The position numbers and the translations under genes were made by a program. Shown here in pieces: positions 14,715-23,393 of a stretch of DNA of 64,000 bases. Under the pieces are notes generated by a model. That model was not told the DNA's origin, made no database searches, and saw nothing but the letters and a program-made list of their open reading frames with translations. How positions within the stretch are numbered: position 1 is the stretch's first letter; every line of letters starts with the position of its first letter. This DNA is from CANHBY01 sp046342195 (GTDB lineage Bacteria > Pseudomonadota > Gammaproteobacteria > Burkholderiales > Burkholderiaceae_C), in NCBI GenBank assembly GCA_046342195.1, contig JBKDQE010000042.1, forward strand, positions 62,001 through 126,000, read 5' to 3'.

Positions 14715-16958
14715 TCAGGGCTTGGCTTGTGATGCCGGCATTTCATCAAAACCCAATTGCCTCAGATAGTTGCCTGCGGCCCGTTCTGTGTAAAACCAAT
14801 TCTCTTCGATCAGGGTAATATCTTTGGGGGGGGCGTAGGTTTTTTCGGGTTGCTTGCGCAAGGCTTGTTTCATGAATTGAATCCAGATGGGCAGCGCCAG
14901 GCGCCCGCCAAGTTCCCCTTCTCCCAAACTGCGCGGGGTGTCATATCCGACCCAGGCAACCGCCACCAAATCAGGTTGAAAGCCCGCAAACCAGGCGTCA
15001 AGGCCATGATGGGTGGTGCCTGTTTTCCCATAAATATCCGTCCGGTTGAGGATGGTCAGTGCGGTCGAGGCCGTTCCGCCACGGGTCACTTCCCGAAGCA
15101 GCATATTGGTGATGAACGCATTACGGGCCGGAATGACTCGTTGGGCTTCGTTGAATGTCAGGGCTTGGGTCTCAAAAATGACGTTGTTTTGGGCATCGGT
15201 CATGCGCGTGATGAGGGTGGGCGCAACCTTGTAGCCACCATTGGCAAAAATGGCATAGGCGCTGGCCATTTGCAGGGGTGTGACCAACCCTGAGCCCATT
15301 GCAAGAGTCAGGTGATGCGGATGTTTATCGGCGTCAAACCCGAAGCGGGAGATCCAGTCTTGGGCCGACTGAATACCCGTCATTTGCAAGAGCCGAATGC
15401 TCACCAGGTTTTTGGACTGCGCAAGACTTTGCTTAAAGCTGATGGGGCCATCAAACTTGCCGTCGGCGTTTTTCGGTTCCCAGCCTTGTGGGGTGCCTGA
15501 TGAAGGCGCAAAAAACAAAGGAGCGTCATTGATATAGGTGGCGGGCATGACCCCGTGTTCGAGTGCGGCAGAATAGAGAAACGGCTTGAAGCTTGAGCCC
15601 GGCTGGCGCCAAGCCTGATCGGCATGATTGAACTGATTGCGATCGAAGTCAAAGCCACCCACCAGAGAGCGGATTTGGCCATTGTGAGGGTCCATCGACA
15701 CCAAAGCGCCCTCGGCTTGGGGCCACTGGGTGATGATCCACTGTGATCCTGTTTTCAAAACTCGAATCACCGAGCCGCGCTGGATGCGAATCGAGGCGGG
15801 CGAGTGTGTTTTCAGGGCCGCTCGAACGGTTCGCAGCCCCTCCCCATTGATGACCAGAACTTCGCCAGAGGCCAGGGTGGCCACCACACCTTGAGACGAT
15901 GATTGCGTCACCAAGGCCACACGGAGATCCTCATCATCAGGGTAATCGGCCAGTGCTTGCATCACCATGGGGTCTGAGCCAGAGATGCCATCAGGCAAAT
16001 CTTCCCATCCTTCGGGGCCCCGGTAGGGCTGGCGCAACTCATGATCGAGTAAACCTTTGCGCAAAGCCTGGTAGGCGGCTTGCTGGTCACTTGAATGGAT
16101 CGATGTGCTCACTTTCAGGCCGCCTTGATAGGCCTCTTTGCCATACTGCCGATGCACCGCCTGGCGTACCATGTCTGCCACATACTGTGCATAGGTTGGT
16201 GGTGGTGAAGATTGCCGCAATTGCAGGGGCTGGGCCTTCGCCGATTGATAGTTGGCCTCATCAAGAAGCCCAGTGCTGCGCATGCGTGCCAGAACCACCA
16301 ATTGCCGCTTGCGGGCCCATTCAATATGGCTGATCGGGTTGGCATGAGCCGGGTTTTGAGGCAGGCCTGCCAGCATGGCATATTCGGCAATCGACAGATC
16401 AGCCATGGAGCGGCCAAAGTAGGTTTTGGCGGCCGCCTCAAAACCGTAAGCACGTTGCCCCAGGTAAATCTGATTCATGTAAATCTCAAGGATCTGATCT
16501 TTACTGAGTTGGTCTTCAATTTTTAATGCGAGCAGTATTTCCTTGATCTTGCGCTCATGGCTCTTGGGAGATGAGAGGTAAAAATGGCGCGCCACCTGCT
16601 GAGTGATTGTCGAGCCTCCTTGGCTGCGGTTGCCCCAAAAAATGGTCAGCCAAGCCCGGGCCATGCCTTTCAGGTCAACCCCGATATGCTCCCTGAATCG
16701 GGGGTCTTCAATGGATAAAAGGGCCTCTTGGAGCTGTTGAGGAATTTGAGGGAGGGGTACAAAATACCGTCGTTCCAGGCCGTACTCACCGATTTCAACC
16801 CCATCCTGGGTGTAAATTTGAAGCGGTTGACGGGCAGGGTGGTGGCTCAACTGGCTGATGTCAGGGAGGTCTTTGGACAGCGCAGCAATCCAGAGCCCCA
16901 AGCCCATCAATGCGAGCAACATGGCAATCAGAACAAGCCATAGACATTGGCGCACCAT
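14715..16958 (-). CDS. mrcA: Penicillin-binding protein 1A, bifunctional
   Basis: 747-residue class A PBP that polymerises and cross-links peptidoglycan. Residues 1-25 are a signal anchor (CLWLVLIAMLLALMGLGLWIAAL). The GT51 transglycosylase shows SIEDPRFREHIGVDL with the catalytic Glu, GGSTITQQVARHFYL and EIYMNQIYLGQRAYGFEAA. The transpeptidase shows PGSSFKPFLY (SxxK), a SQSKNLVSIR (SxN) and YGKTGTTHH (KTG box). The start ATG at 16958 has AAGAGGTGG upstream; a longer open frame starts at 17051 but adds a non-membrane leader. Convergent neighbours are absent: it follows gpsA on the same strand with about 196 bp between. Confidence 0.93.
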   Translation of the reverse strand: MVRQCLWLVLIAMLLALMGLGLWIAALSKDLPDISQLSHHPARQPLQIYTQDGVEIGEYGLERRYFVPLPQIPQQLQEALLSIEDPRFREHIGVDLKGMARAWLTIFWGNRSQGGSTITQQVARHFYLSSPKSHERKIKEILLALKIEDQLSKDQILEIYMNQIYLGQRAYGFEAAAKTYFGRSMADLSIAEYAMLAGLPQNPAHANPISHIEWARKRQLVVLARMRSTGLLDEANYQSAKAQPLQLRQSSPPPTYAQYVADMVRQAVHRQYGKEAYQGGLKVSTSIHSSDQQAAYQALRKGLLDHELRQPYRGPEGWEDLPDGISGSDPMVMQALADYPDDEDLRVALVTQSSSQGVVATLASGEVLVINGEGLRTVRAALKTHSPASIRIQRGSVIRVLKTGSQWIITQWPQAEGALVSMDPHNGQIRSLVGGFDFDRNQFNHADQAWRQPGSSFKPFLYSAALEHGVMPATYINDAPLFFAPSSGTPQGWEPKNADGKFDGPISFKQSLAQSKNLVSIRLLQMTGIQSAQDWISRFGFDADKHPHHLTLAMGSGLVTPLQMASAYAIFANGGYKVAPTLITRMTDAQNNVIFETQALTFNEAQRVIPARNAFITNMLLREVTRGGTASTALTILNRTDIYGKTGTTHHGLDAWFAGFQPDLVAVAWVGYDTPRSLGEGELGGRLALPIWIQFMKQALRKQPEKTYAPPKDITLIEENWFYTERAAGNYLRQLGFDEMPASQAKP

Positions 16959-17154
16959 GCCACCTCTTTGGCGCTGCGTTGGGCAGGAAAATGCTGCCGG
17001 GTATTGCAAGCCATTGAGGTGATGAAAAATTCGCTCAGAAAAGGCAGGCATCGGGCAAAGAGGCGAAGCAGGAAACTGATCGTATCATCAACAACTCAGC
17101 CTGAGTACTCAGACCGTCTCTGTAAGCGATGGATGCTGGCCTGATTCAAGTTTG

Positions 17155-18222
17155 TCAGTCAAAATCAGTTTCTGAACCGGCCTTGCGCCCCAAAAGTTCT
17201 TCGAGGGCTTGTGCCACATTTTGTTCGGCCCAAAGTACCCGAACCACCGCGCGGGTGATCGGCATATCAACCCCGCAAGCCTGCGCACGCTGAAGCACCA
17301 TCGGGGCGCTACGCACACCTTCTGCCACATGCCCCAGATCAGCCAGGATTTTTTCCAAGGGCTTCCCTTGGGCCAAACCCAAGCCCACTTGCCGATTACG
17401 CGAAAGATCACCGGTGCTTGTCAGCACCAAATCACCCAGTCCTGAAAGGCCCATGAAGGTGGAGGGCTGAGCCCCGAGGGCCAAGCCCAAGCGGGTCATT
17501 TCAGCCAGACCGCGGGTGATTAAAGCCGCCCGGGCATTGAGGCCCAAGCCCCATCGTCCATCGGCCAAAGCGGCTTGGGGCCAACAAAACCCATCGGCAA
17601 TTCCGGTGGCGATGGCCAGCACGTTCTTAACGGCCCCGCCCACTTCGACCCCGACAGGGTCTGCGCTGGTATAGACCCTGAGGCTGCCCCCATGCAAGCA
17701 TGCGGCCGCACTTTCCCGAAGCGCTGCATCATGGCTCGCCACCACCAAGGCGGTGGGTTGGCCACGGGCCACTTCCTGGGCAAAGCTGGGGCCGGAAAGT
17801 ACCCCCACGCGCAAGCTGGGCGCCAAGGCGCGGGCCACTTCATGCCCAAGCGCCGCCGTATTTTCCTGAAAGCCCTTGCAAAGCCATAACACCTGGCTGT
17901 AACTCCCTCTGGAAGAGCCTGCTTGCAAACGAATGAGGATGTCGGCCAAGCCGGCCATCGGTGTGGCCACCATGAGCAAGCCGTTTTCAGCATGGCGCAC
18001 TGCATGATCAAAATCAGGCGTGATTTGCAAGCCCGGGGGCAGGGCGAAGCCAGGCAAATAAGCCGCGTTGCACCCTTCTTTGCTCATGGATTCAGCCTGA
18101 GCGGGGTCACGTGCCCATAAACATACTGCTGCAGCCCGTCTGGCGAGCTGAATGGCCAGCGCCGTGCCCCAAGCGCCGGCGCCAAGAATCGAGAGAGGAG
18201 GGAGGGGGCTTGGAGTTGTCAC
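17155..18222 (-). CDS. gpsA: Glycerol-3-phosphate dehydrogenase, NAD(P)+
   Basis: 355 residues. It reduces dihydroxyacetone phosphate to sn-glycerol 3-phosphate for phospholipid synthesis. LSILGAGAWGTALAIQLARR is the Rossmann motif with GxGxWG at the N-terminus, LSGPSFAQEVARGQPTALV and VGGAVKNVLAIATGIADG (with the catalytic Lys in AVKN) are family signatures, and LSGLGDLVLTSTGDLSRNRQVG marks the substrate domain. It starts 1 bp after the secB stop and belongs to the rhodanese-grxC-secB-gpsA string. Confidence 0.95.
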   Translation of the reverse strand: MTTPSPLPPLSILGAGAWGTALAIQLARRAAAVCLWARDPAQAESMSKEGCNAAYLPGFALPPGLQITPDFDHAVRHAENGLLMVATPMAGLADILIRLQAGSSRGSYSQVLWLCKGFQENTAALGHEVARALAPSLRVGVLSGPSFAQEVARGQPTALVVASHDAALRESAAACLHGGSLRVYTSADPVGVEVGGAVKNVLAIATGIADGFCWPQAALADGRWGLGLNARAALITRGLAEMTRLGLALGAQPSTFMGLSGLGDLVLTSTGDLSRNRQVGLGLAQGKPLEKILADLGHVAEGVRSAPMVLQRAQACGVDMPITRAVVRVLWAEQNVAQALEELLGRKAGSETDFD

Positions 18223-18223
18223 C

Positions 18224-18706
18224 TTAATTCAGGCTGGTCGGGCCATTGGTGGACGCCATGGCGGCCTTGGCGGCCGCTTCGTTTTCGACTTGCTGAGCTT
18301 CGAACATGCCCTGGAAATTGACTTCACTCAACATCACGGGGGGAAAGCCAGCCCGCGTGCACATATCAGAAACCGTGGCGCGAACATAGGGGTAAATAAT
18401 ATTCGGGCAGGCCACCCCGATAATGGCCTGCATCTGCCCCTCAGGGAAGTTGCGAATCTCGAAAATGCCGGCTTGCTTGGCCTCGACCAGAAACAGCACC
18501 TTGTCATTGATTTTTGTGGTTACAGTGGCCGTGACAGTCACTTCATAAAGAGAGTCGGCGATGCCAGAAGCTCCCAGGGCCAGATTGATTTCCACCTGAG
18601 GCTGTGTCTGCTCCAAAAAAATAGCGGGGGAGTTGGGCTGTTCCAAGGACAGGTCTTTGAGGTACACACGTTGAATTTGAAAAACAGGGGCGTCGTTATC
18701 GGCCAT
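18224..18706 (-). CDS. secB: SecB protein-export chaperone
   Basis: 160-residue SecB, the tetrameric cytosolic chaperone that keeps precursors unfolded for SecA. FQIQRVYLKDLSLEQPNSP near residue 10 and QAGIFEIRNFPEGQMQAIIGVACPNIIYPYVRATVSDM in the second half are the family core (split by no gap). The length is normal. The C-terminal tail (residues about 135-160) is Ala/Glu/Asn-rich. It sits between grxC and gpsA, the usual betaproteobacterial order. Confidence 0.96.
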   Translation of the reverse strand: MADNDAPVFQIQRVYLKDLSLEQPNSPAIFLEQTQPQVEINLALGASGIADSLYEVTVTATVTTKINDKVLFLVEAKQAGIFEIRNFPEGQMQAIIGVACPNIIYPYVRATVSDMCTRAGFPPVMLSEVNFQGMFEAQQVENEAAAKAAMASTNGPTSLN

Positions 18707-18739
18707 AGGAACCTCGGTCAGGGGTACGGGAAGGGTTTG

Positions 18740-18997
18740 TCAGCTTGACAGCAAGGGCACGAGCCCGCCGCGCTGATCCAGCGCATAGAGGTCATCGTAG
18801 CCACCCACATGAGTATCGCCGATGAAAATTTGAGGCACCGTGCGGCGCCCCGTGAGTTGCACCATTTCATCCCGGGCTTGGGGTTGGCGATCAACCTGGA
18901 TTTCATGGATGGATTCAACTCCCCGCTGTTTCAGCAGCGCCTTGGCCCTCACACAAAAAGGGCAGATTTGGGTGGTGTACATTTTAATAAGGGGCAT
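18740..18997 (-). CDS. grxC: Glutaredoxin 3
   Basis: 85-residue glutaredoxin with the dithiol active site CPFC at residues 11-14 (MYTTQICPFCVRAK), the cis-proline segment RRTVPQIFIGDTHVGG and the GG-D motif (GGYDDLYALDQRGGL). It reduces disulfides with glutathione. The start ATG at 18997 has AGGAAA upstream; a longer reading frame to 19105 lacks sense. It is located 19 bp after the rhodanese gene. Confidence 0.94.
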   Translation of the reverse strand: MPLIKMYTTQICPFCVRAKALLKQRGVESIHEIQVDRQPQARDEMVQLTGRRTVPQIFIGDTHVGGYDDLYALDQRGGLVPLLSS

Positions 18998-19016
18998 AAG
19001 ATTTTCCTGAGAGCAA

Positions 19017-19442
19017 TTAGGCAGGCTGTTTGTTGAGTTTGTCGATGGGCAAGCCGGCTTGACGCCAGGCATTTGTACCTCCTGACAAAGCCTGGCAATT
19101 TTCAAAGCCCAGTTTCTTCAGGATGGGCAAAGCACGCAGGGCCCGGGAGCCTGTGGGGCATAACACAATCAGCGGCAACGTCTTTTTCTTGGGCAATTGG
19201 CGAGAAGATTCAATCTGGGAAAGAGGGATGTTCTGGGCCCCTCCGGCATGCCCCTGAGCAAACTCTTCCGGCTCGCTGACATCAATCAGGACCGCCTTTT
19301 CCCGGTTAATCAGTGTGACGGCATCGTTGGGCCCCAATGAGCCGCCTTGCGCTCGACGAATGGCCGGGTAAGCCAGCATGCCACCAGAGACCAGGGCGAT
19401 CATGCCCCAAGCCCAGTTGTAGTTTTCAAGAAGAAAATTCAC
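19017..19442 (-). CDS. Membrane-anchored rhodanese-like protein
   Basis: 141 residues: an N-terminal membrane segment (WAWGMIALVSGGMLAYPAI) and a rhodanese domain with VLIDVSEPEEFAQGHAGGAQNIPLSQ and the active-site loop LCPTGSRALRAL, whose Cys (about residue 110) would carry persulfide. Similar YibN-type proteins precede grxC-secB in many proteobacteria. The sulfur acceptor is unknown. Confidence 0.9.
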   Translation of the reverse strand: MNFLLENYNWAWGMIALVSGGMLAYPAIRRAQGGSLGPNDAVTLINREKAVLIDVSEPEEFAQGHAGGAQNIPLSQIESSRQLPKKKTLPLIVLCPTGSRALRALPILKKLGFENCQALSGGTNAWRQAGLPIDKLNKQPA

Positions 19443-19569
19443 GGTCAGACCTTATACATCGAAGTGCGAGGAAGCCTGCACGCAATCCAGCCATCAGACT
19501 TGCTGGAAGGAAAGCGAAAAGGGGAATGGCACTGATTATAAATAGGACTGACGCAAACCAAGCCCGGTC

Positions 19570-19928
19570 AGCTGGCAGGGTACCTCAGCAAGGATTTCAA
19601 GACCGTGAACTTGAGGATGGCTCGTACCTGAGCGTCATCTGCCCGGATGCCAAGTCGCGAAAGAGCCGAGCCGGGGAGATCACGCTGCGCGTGATCGACT
19701 ACAGCCTGCCGGGTGTGCCGGGTGCGCAAGAACGCTACCGCCTGATCCCCACCTTGCCGGATCCGAAGAAAGCGCCGGCGCTGGAACTGGCGGCTCTCTA
19801 TCACGAACGCCGGGAGGTGAAGGGTGTGTTTGACAAACTCCAGACCCACCTCGCGCAGCGTCGCCGCACACTGCGCAGCAAGACCCCCGATGGGGTGCGC
19901 CAAGCGTTCCATGGATGGGTTTTGTTTC
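19570..19928 (+). pseudogene. IS4-type transposase fragment
   Basis: The plus frame reads LEDGSYLSVICPDAKSRKSR, then LRVIDYSLPG, ERYRLIPTLPDP, ELAALYHERREVKGVFDKL and LRSKTPDGVRQAFHGW, which is the C-terminal half of an IS4-family transposase, including the YHERREVKGVFDKL helix with the third catalytic Glu (YREK-type box). The N-terminal half and the end are missing, and no start or terminal inverted repeats were found. Homology stops right at the 3' end of the tRNA-Ser gene on the other strand, so a deletion or recombination end lies there. Confidence 0.8.
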
Positions 19929-20016
19929 TGGCGGAAGCGGTGAGATTCGAACTCACGAACGGTTGCCCGTTGCCGGTTTTCAAGACCGGTGCAATCGACC
20001 ACTCTGCCACGCTTCC
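19929..20016 (-). tRNA. tRNA-Ser (anticodon TGA)
   Basis: Read on the minus strand: acceptor GGAAGCG pairs with CGCTTCC, followed by discriminator G and an encoded CCA. The anticodon loop CTTGAAA gives TGA, which reads UCA/UCG. GTTCGAATC is the T loop, and the long variable arm between ACCGG and GAGTTCG is typical of tRNA-Ser. The 3' end abuts the IS4 fragment. Confidence 0.96.
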
Positions 20017-20170
20017 TGAGTGGATGCTGAAGGGGCCGCCTTCAAGCAAGGGGTTCAAGCAGACCATGCGCTGCCTGACAACGACTTTCTGTACAGGCCT
20101 AGGCTTGCTGGGTAAAAACCAAGGCCCGCAGTGCAAGTGATTGTTGGGTAATTTTTATTATAAGGCCTTC

Positions 20171-20992
20171 TCAGGCAGGCAGCCGCACTTGAGGGCAGGG
20201 AACTTGAATGAATTCTCGTGTGTCGCCCTGAAGCCGCACCGCCGTGAGGCACCGGCCCCAGATGCAGCCTGTATCGATACCCAAGAGATGAGGGCGGTTC
20301 AGCAGGCCCAGGCTGGACCAATGTCCGAAGGCGATGTTTTGCTGTTCTGTCAATCGATGGGGGGCCTCGAACCAAGGGACACACCCGGCAGGCGCGGCAG
20401 AAGCACTTTCTTTGCTGCTGAAGTTGAGGCGGCCCTGGGGTTCGATGAAGCGAATGCGGGTCAAGACGTTGAGTGTGAAGCGCAAGCGCTCGACGCCTGA
20501 TAAATGGGGGCTCCAAAGGTCGGGTTGATTGCTGTACATGACGCGCAAAAAATCGCCAAGATCAGGGCCGCGAAGAACGTCTTCCAGTTCGGCGGCAAGT
20601 TGCAGCGTCATGGCAGTGTCCCATTGAGGAACCACCCCGGCATGAACCATGAGCCAGCCATGCGCCAGCACCGCCATATGCTGCTGTTTCAGCCAATGCA
20701 AATGTTTTGTGTGGTCTGGGGCGCTCAAAACCTGTGCCAGAGTGTCATGACGATGGGCCGGACGCACCCCTTCAGCAGTGGCCAGTAAATGCCAGTCATG
20801 ATTGCCCAGCACACAGGTCACGGAGGCGCCCAGGTTTTGAAGCAGGGTCAGTGTTCCCAGAGAGTCAGGCCCCCGGTTGATCAGATCGCCAAGCACGAAA
20901 AGGTGATCCCGGGAACGTGAAAAATTGAGGATTTGCAACAAATGATTCAAAGGCTGGGAACAACCCTGTATATCGCCAATCAAATAGTTCAT
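20171..20992 (-). CDS. apaH: Bis(5'-nucleosyl)-tetraphosphatase, symmetrical
   Basis: 273-residue ApaH, a metallophosphatase splitting Ap4A into two ADP and also able to decap Np4-RNA. The phosphoesterase motifs are in order: IGDIQGCSQPL at the N-terminus, LGDLINRGPDSLGTL, LGNHDWHLLA and, later, HAGVVPQWD and GHWSSLG. The start ATG at 20992 is divergent from the CBS/DUF21 gene with 48 bp between. Length is normal. Confidence 0.95.
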   Translation of the reverse strand: MNYLIGDIQGCSQPLNHLLQILNFSRSRDHLFVLGDLINRGPDSLGTLTLLQNLGASVTCVLGNHDWHLLATAEGVRPAHRHDTLAQVLSAPDHTKHLHWLKQQHMAVLAHGWLMVHAGVVPQWDTAMTLQLAAELEDVLRGPDLGDFLRVMYSNQPDLWSPHLSGVERLRFTLNVLTRIRFIEPQGRLNFSSKESASAAPAGCVPWFEAPHRLTEQQNIAFGHWSSLGLLNRPHLLGIDTGCIWGRCLTAVRLQGDTREFIQVPCPQVRLPA

Positions 20993-21040
20993 GTCATGAT
21001 TCTGCTACGCTGAACACCCTTTTGGCTACGCGGTAATCGC

Positions 21041-22354
21041 ATGGATGTTGCTCTTCTGGTTTTTCTGATCATTTTGAACGCTTGGTTTGCCATGTCTGAA
21101 ATGGCCCTGACTGCCTCACGCAAGGCCTGTCTTCAGGTGATGGTCGAAAGTGGTGATTCTGGCGCCAAAGCCGCTCTGGCCTTGCACGACGACCCCACCC
21201 GATTTCTTTCCGTGGTGCAGGTGGGAATCACGTCGATTGGGGTATTGAACGGTATCCTGGGAGACGCCGCTTTTTCAGCGCCCTTCGCAGAATGGCTTAT
21301 GCACACCTTGGGTTGGCATGAAAAATCGGCCACGATCAGTGCAACGGCGATGGTCGTGATGGTCATTACCTTTGTCACCATCATCTTTGGCGAGTTGGTG
21401 CCTAAACGGCTGGGCCAAATGTATCCCGAGGCCGTGGCCCGTTTGGTGGCTCGACCAATGGAATGGTTGTCCCTGATGACGCGCCCTTTTGTGCGCCTGC
21501 TCTCGATCTGTACTGAAGGTACCTTGCATCTGTTGGGTGTCAAACTGGATGCTTCACGCAGTGTCACTGAAGCTGAAATTGCCGCCAGCCTCGAAGAGGG
21601 CCTGGATGCCGGCGTGATTGAAGCCCAGGAGCACCAAATGGTTCGTAACGTGTTTCGCCTGGATGACCGGCAAGTGGGCTCCATGATGATTCCCAGGGCG
21701 GAAATGACTTGGCTGGATATCAAGCAGTCGCCACAGGAGCTGCTTCGGGTGATTGTCGAGAATGAGCATTCCCGCTACCCCGTATGCCGAGGCGGCCTGG
21801 AAGAGGTGCTGGGAGTGGTGTCGGCCCAAACGCTTTTGCAGCAAATGATGCAGGGCGGCGAGGTTGAACTCACCTCCAGCCTCCAGCAACCGGTTTTTGT
21901 GCCCGAAACACTGTCAGGCATGGAGCTTCTGGATCACTTCAAGGCCTCCTCAGTTCAATTGGTGTTTGTGGTGGATGAATACGGAGAGGTTCAGGGCATG
22001 ATCACCGTACGTGATGTCCTGGAAGCCATCACCGGCGAATTTGGCAATCAGTCTGAGGAGGGTTCTTGGGCTGTTCAACGGGATGATGGCAGCTGGCTGT
22101 TTGACGGCCTGATTCCTGTTCCTGAACTGAAAGACCGGCTTGAGCTCAAGGCCCTTCCCGAGGAGGACCGTGGCCGCTACAACACGCTGGCCGGAATGAT
22201 CATGTTGTTGTTAGGGCATTTGCCTAAAACGGCAGAGAGGGTTGAATGGGAAGGCTGGCGTTTCGAGGTGGTCGATCTGGATGGCAAGCGGATTGACAAG
22301 GTGCTGGCCACGGAAATTCCTTCTGACACAATGACGGAAGGGCTATTGACATAA
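21041..22354 (+). CDS. DUF21-CBS-CorC/HlyC membrane protein (CNNM type)
   Basis: 437 residues. The DUF21/CNNM membrane domain covers about residues 1-190 (LLVFLIILNAWFAMSEMALTASRK, and a later VVMVITFVTIIFGELVPKR segment). It is followed by two CBS domains (about 215-340, with IPRAEMTWLDI and VVDEYGEVQGMITVRDVLEAITGE) and a C-terminal CorC_HlyC domain (DGLIPVPELKDRLEL). Relatives are called TlyC/hemolysin but are most likely Mg2+/Co2+ exporters. It is divergent from apaH. Confidence 0.9.
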   Translation: MDVALLVFLIILNAWFAMSEMALTASRKACLQVMVESGDSGAKAALALHDDPTRFLSVVQVGITSIGVLNGILGDAAFSAPFAEWLMHTLGWHEKSATISATAMVVMVITFVTIIFGELVPKRLGQMYPEAVARLVARPMEWLSLMTRPFVRLLSICTEGTLHLLGVKLDASRSVTEAEIAASLEEGLDAGVIEAQEHQMVRNVFRLDDRQVGSMMIPRAEMTWLDIKQSPQELLRVIVENEHSRYPVCRGGLEEVLGVVSAQTLLQQMMQGGEVELTSSLQQPVFVPETLSGMELLDHFKASSVQLVFVVDEYGEVQGMITVRDVLEAITGEFGNQSEEGSWAVQRDDGSWLFDGLIPVPELKDRLELKALPEEDRGRYNTLAGMIMLLLGHLPKTAERVEWEGWRFEVVDLDGKRIDKVLATEIPSDTMTEGLLT

Positions 22355-22395
22355 ATAGCAGGTATGAGACGCGCTATCTTGAATCCGGGTACCTT

Positions 22396-22740
22396 ATGAA
22401 ATTTTTTCACTTGATCGCCGCTTCGGCTTGTTGGGGTGCCCTATTTTTTGCTCAGCCTGCGTGGGCTTTGCGATGTGGAAATTATTTAATCGATACCGGG
22501 TTGCAAAAATCCGAGGTGCTGATTCGTTGTGGCTCGCCGATGTCCCAGACCAGTCGGTCAGAGAGTCGCAGGGTGGCTCAGCGTGTCGGAACGCCCCAAC
22601 AGCCGATTTTGCTGCAACGGGAAGTATTTGTTCAGGTTGAAGAATGGGTTTACAATTTTGGCCCCACGCAGTTCATGCAGCTTCTTGTTTTTGAAGAAGG
22701 GCGTTTGGTGAAAATTCAGAATTTGGACTATGGACGTTGA
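22396..22740 (+). CDS. DUF2845 family exported protein
   Basis: 114 residues with a signal peptide (MKFFHLIAASACWGALFFAQPAWA, cleavage after AWA). The mature part starts LRCGNYLIDTGLQKSEVLIRCGSP with two cysteines and ends QFMQLLVFEEGRLVKIQNLDYG, the DUF2845 pattern, a small periplasmic protein of unknown role. It starts 41 bp after the CNNM-type gene, so they may share a transcript. Confidence 0.88.
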   Translation: MKFFHLIAASACWGALFFAQPAWALRCGNYLIDTGLQKSEVLIRCGSPMSQTSRSESRRVAQRVGTPQQPILLQREVFVQVEEWVYNFGPTQFMQLLVFEEGRLVKIQNLDYGR

Positions 22741-22792
22741 AGTTGACAGAACCGCTGCCAGCTTTGTCGCTGTTGTCACTCTCTTGGGCCTC

Positions 22793-22812
22793 AAACCATC
22801 GTTGGTTTTTTT
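22793..22812 (+). terminator. Rho-independent terminator after the DUF2845 gene
   Basis: AAACCA (22793-22798), loop TCGT, TGGTTT (22803-22808), then further Ts. The stem is short and AT-rich but is followed by a T run on the plus strand. Confidence 0.6.
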
Positions 22813-22841
22813 CACTTTGCCCTGAGCCAAAATGCATCGTT

Positions 22842-22854
22842 TTAACAGGCCCTA
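22842..22854. repeat. Half-copy of the TTAACAGGCCCT repeat end
   Basis: TTAACAGGCCCTA matches one arm of the inverted-repeat element at 50827-50879 and lies across the stop codon of the DM13 gene. No second arm is seen here. Confidence 0.4.
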
Positions 22855-23331
22855 GCGATAACGGGCTGAGGTAATGAACTGCCGGAAAGCTTCGCACCAT
22901 ACGATCACAGTGGTGTAGTCGCGTGGATCAATATGGGCGGGCACCTCAACAATGAATTGATCGAAGGTTTTAACCTCGGCAATTTTCGCCATCAGGGGCT
23001 TGAGGCGCTGGAATGCCTCTTCAGTTTCCACAAATTCAGGTGACAGGTAGAGCTTGTAGTCAGGGCCGGGAGCAAGCTGGCCTTGAAATGTGATGTGTTT
23101 TGTGCCCACCCAGACCTTCCCTTCACCCCAATGCAAGACATCGCTATCGGCCAAATCACGGCGAAAGGTGCCCTGAAACAGACCTTCCCGGGAGGCAGCA
23201 AGCACGTCTTCAAGGGTGGGGCTCTGCGGGGCTGTCCAGATAGGCAACCAATAGATTCCGGCAGCAAAGCCAATACCGAGGGCCGCCAGATGGGTCAAGG
23301 CCCACCTGAAAATACGCCGAATGATCACCAT
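22852..23331 (-). CDS. DM13-domain membrane-anchored protein
   Basis: 159 residues: an N-terminal membrane anchor (about residues 8-30, ALTHLAALGIGFAAGIYWLP) and a DM13 domain with GTFRRDLADSDVLHWGEGKVWV, LAPGPDYKLYLSPEFV and YTTVIVWCEAFRQFI. The conserved Cys is near residue 147. DM13 is thought to be a redox-linked domain facing the periplasm. The partner is not evident; the gene follows acnA on the same strand. Confidence 0.85.
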   Translation of the reverse strand: MVIIRRIFRWALTHLAALGIGFAAGIYWLPIWTAPQSPTLEDVLAASREGLFQGTFRRDLADSDVLHWGEGKVWVGTKHITFQGQLAPGPDYKLYLSPEFVETEEAFQRLKPLMAKIAEVKTFDQFIVEVPAHIDPRDYTTVIVWCEAFRQFITSARYR

Positions 23332-23393
23332 GGCTTTTTTATTTGGAGATTTTTCAGCATCTCGGCCCCGGTGTTTTTGTCAAGGGCCATCCA

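Noticed and set aside
19337..20140. One long plus-strand gene covering the rhodanese start, the IS4 fragment and tRNA-Ser
   Set aside because: Only the middle part resembles a protein (transposase); the ends run through a tRNA gene and antisense to a conserved gene.
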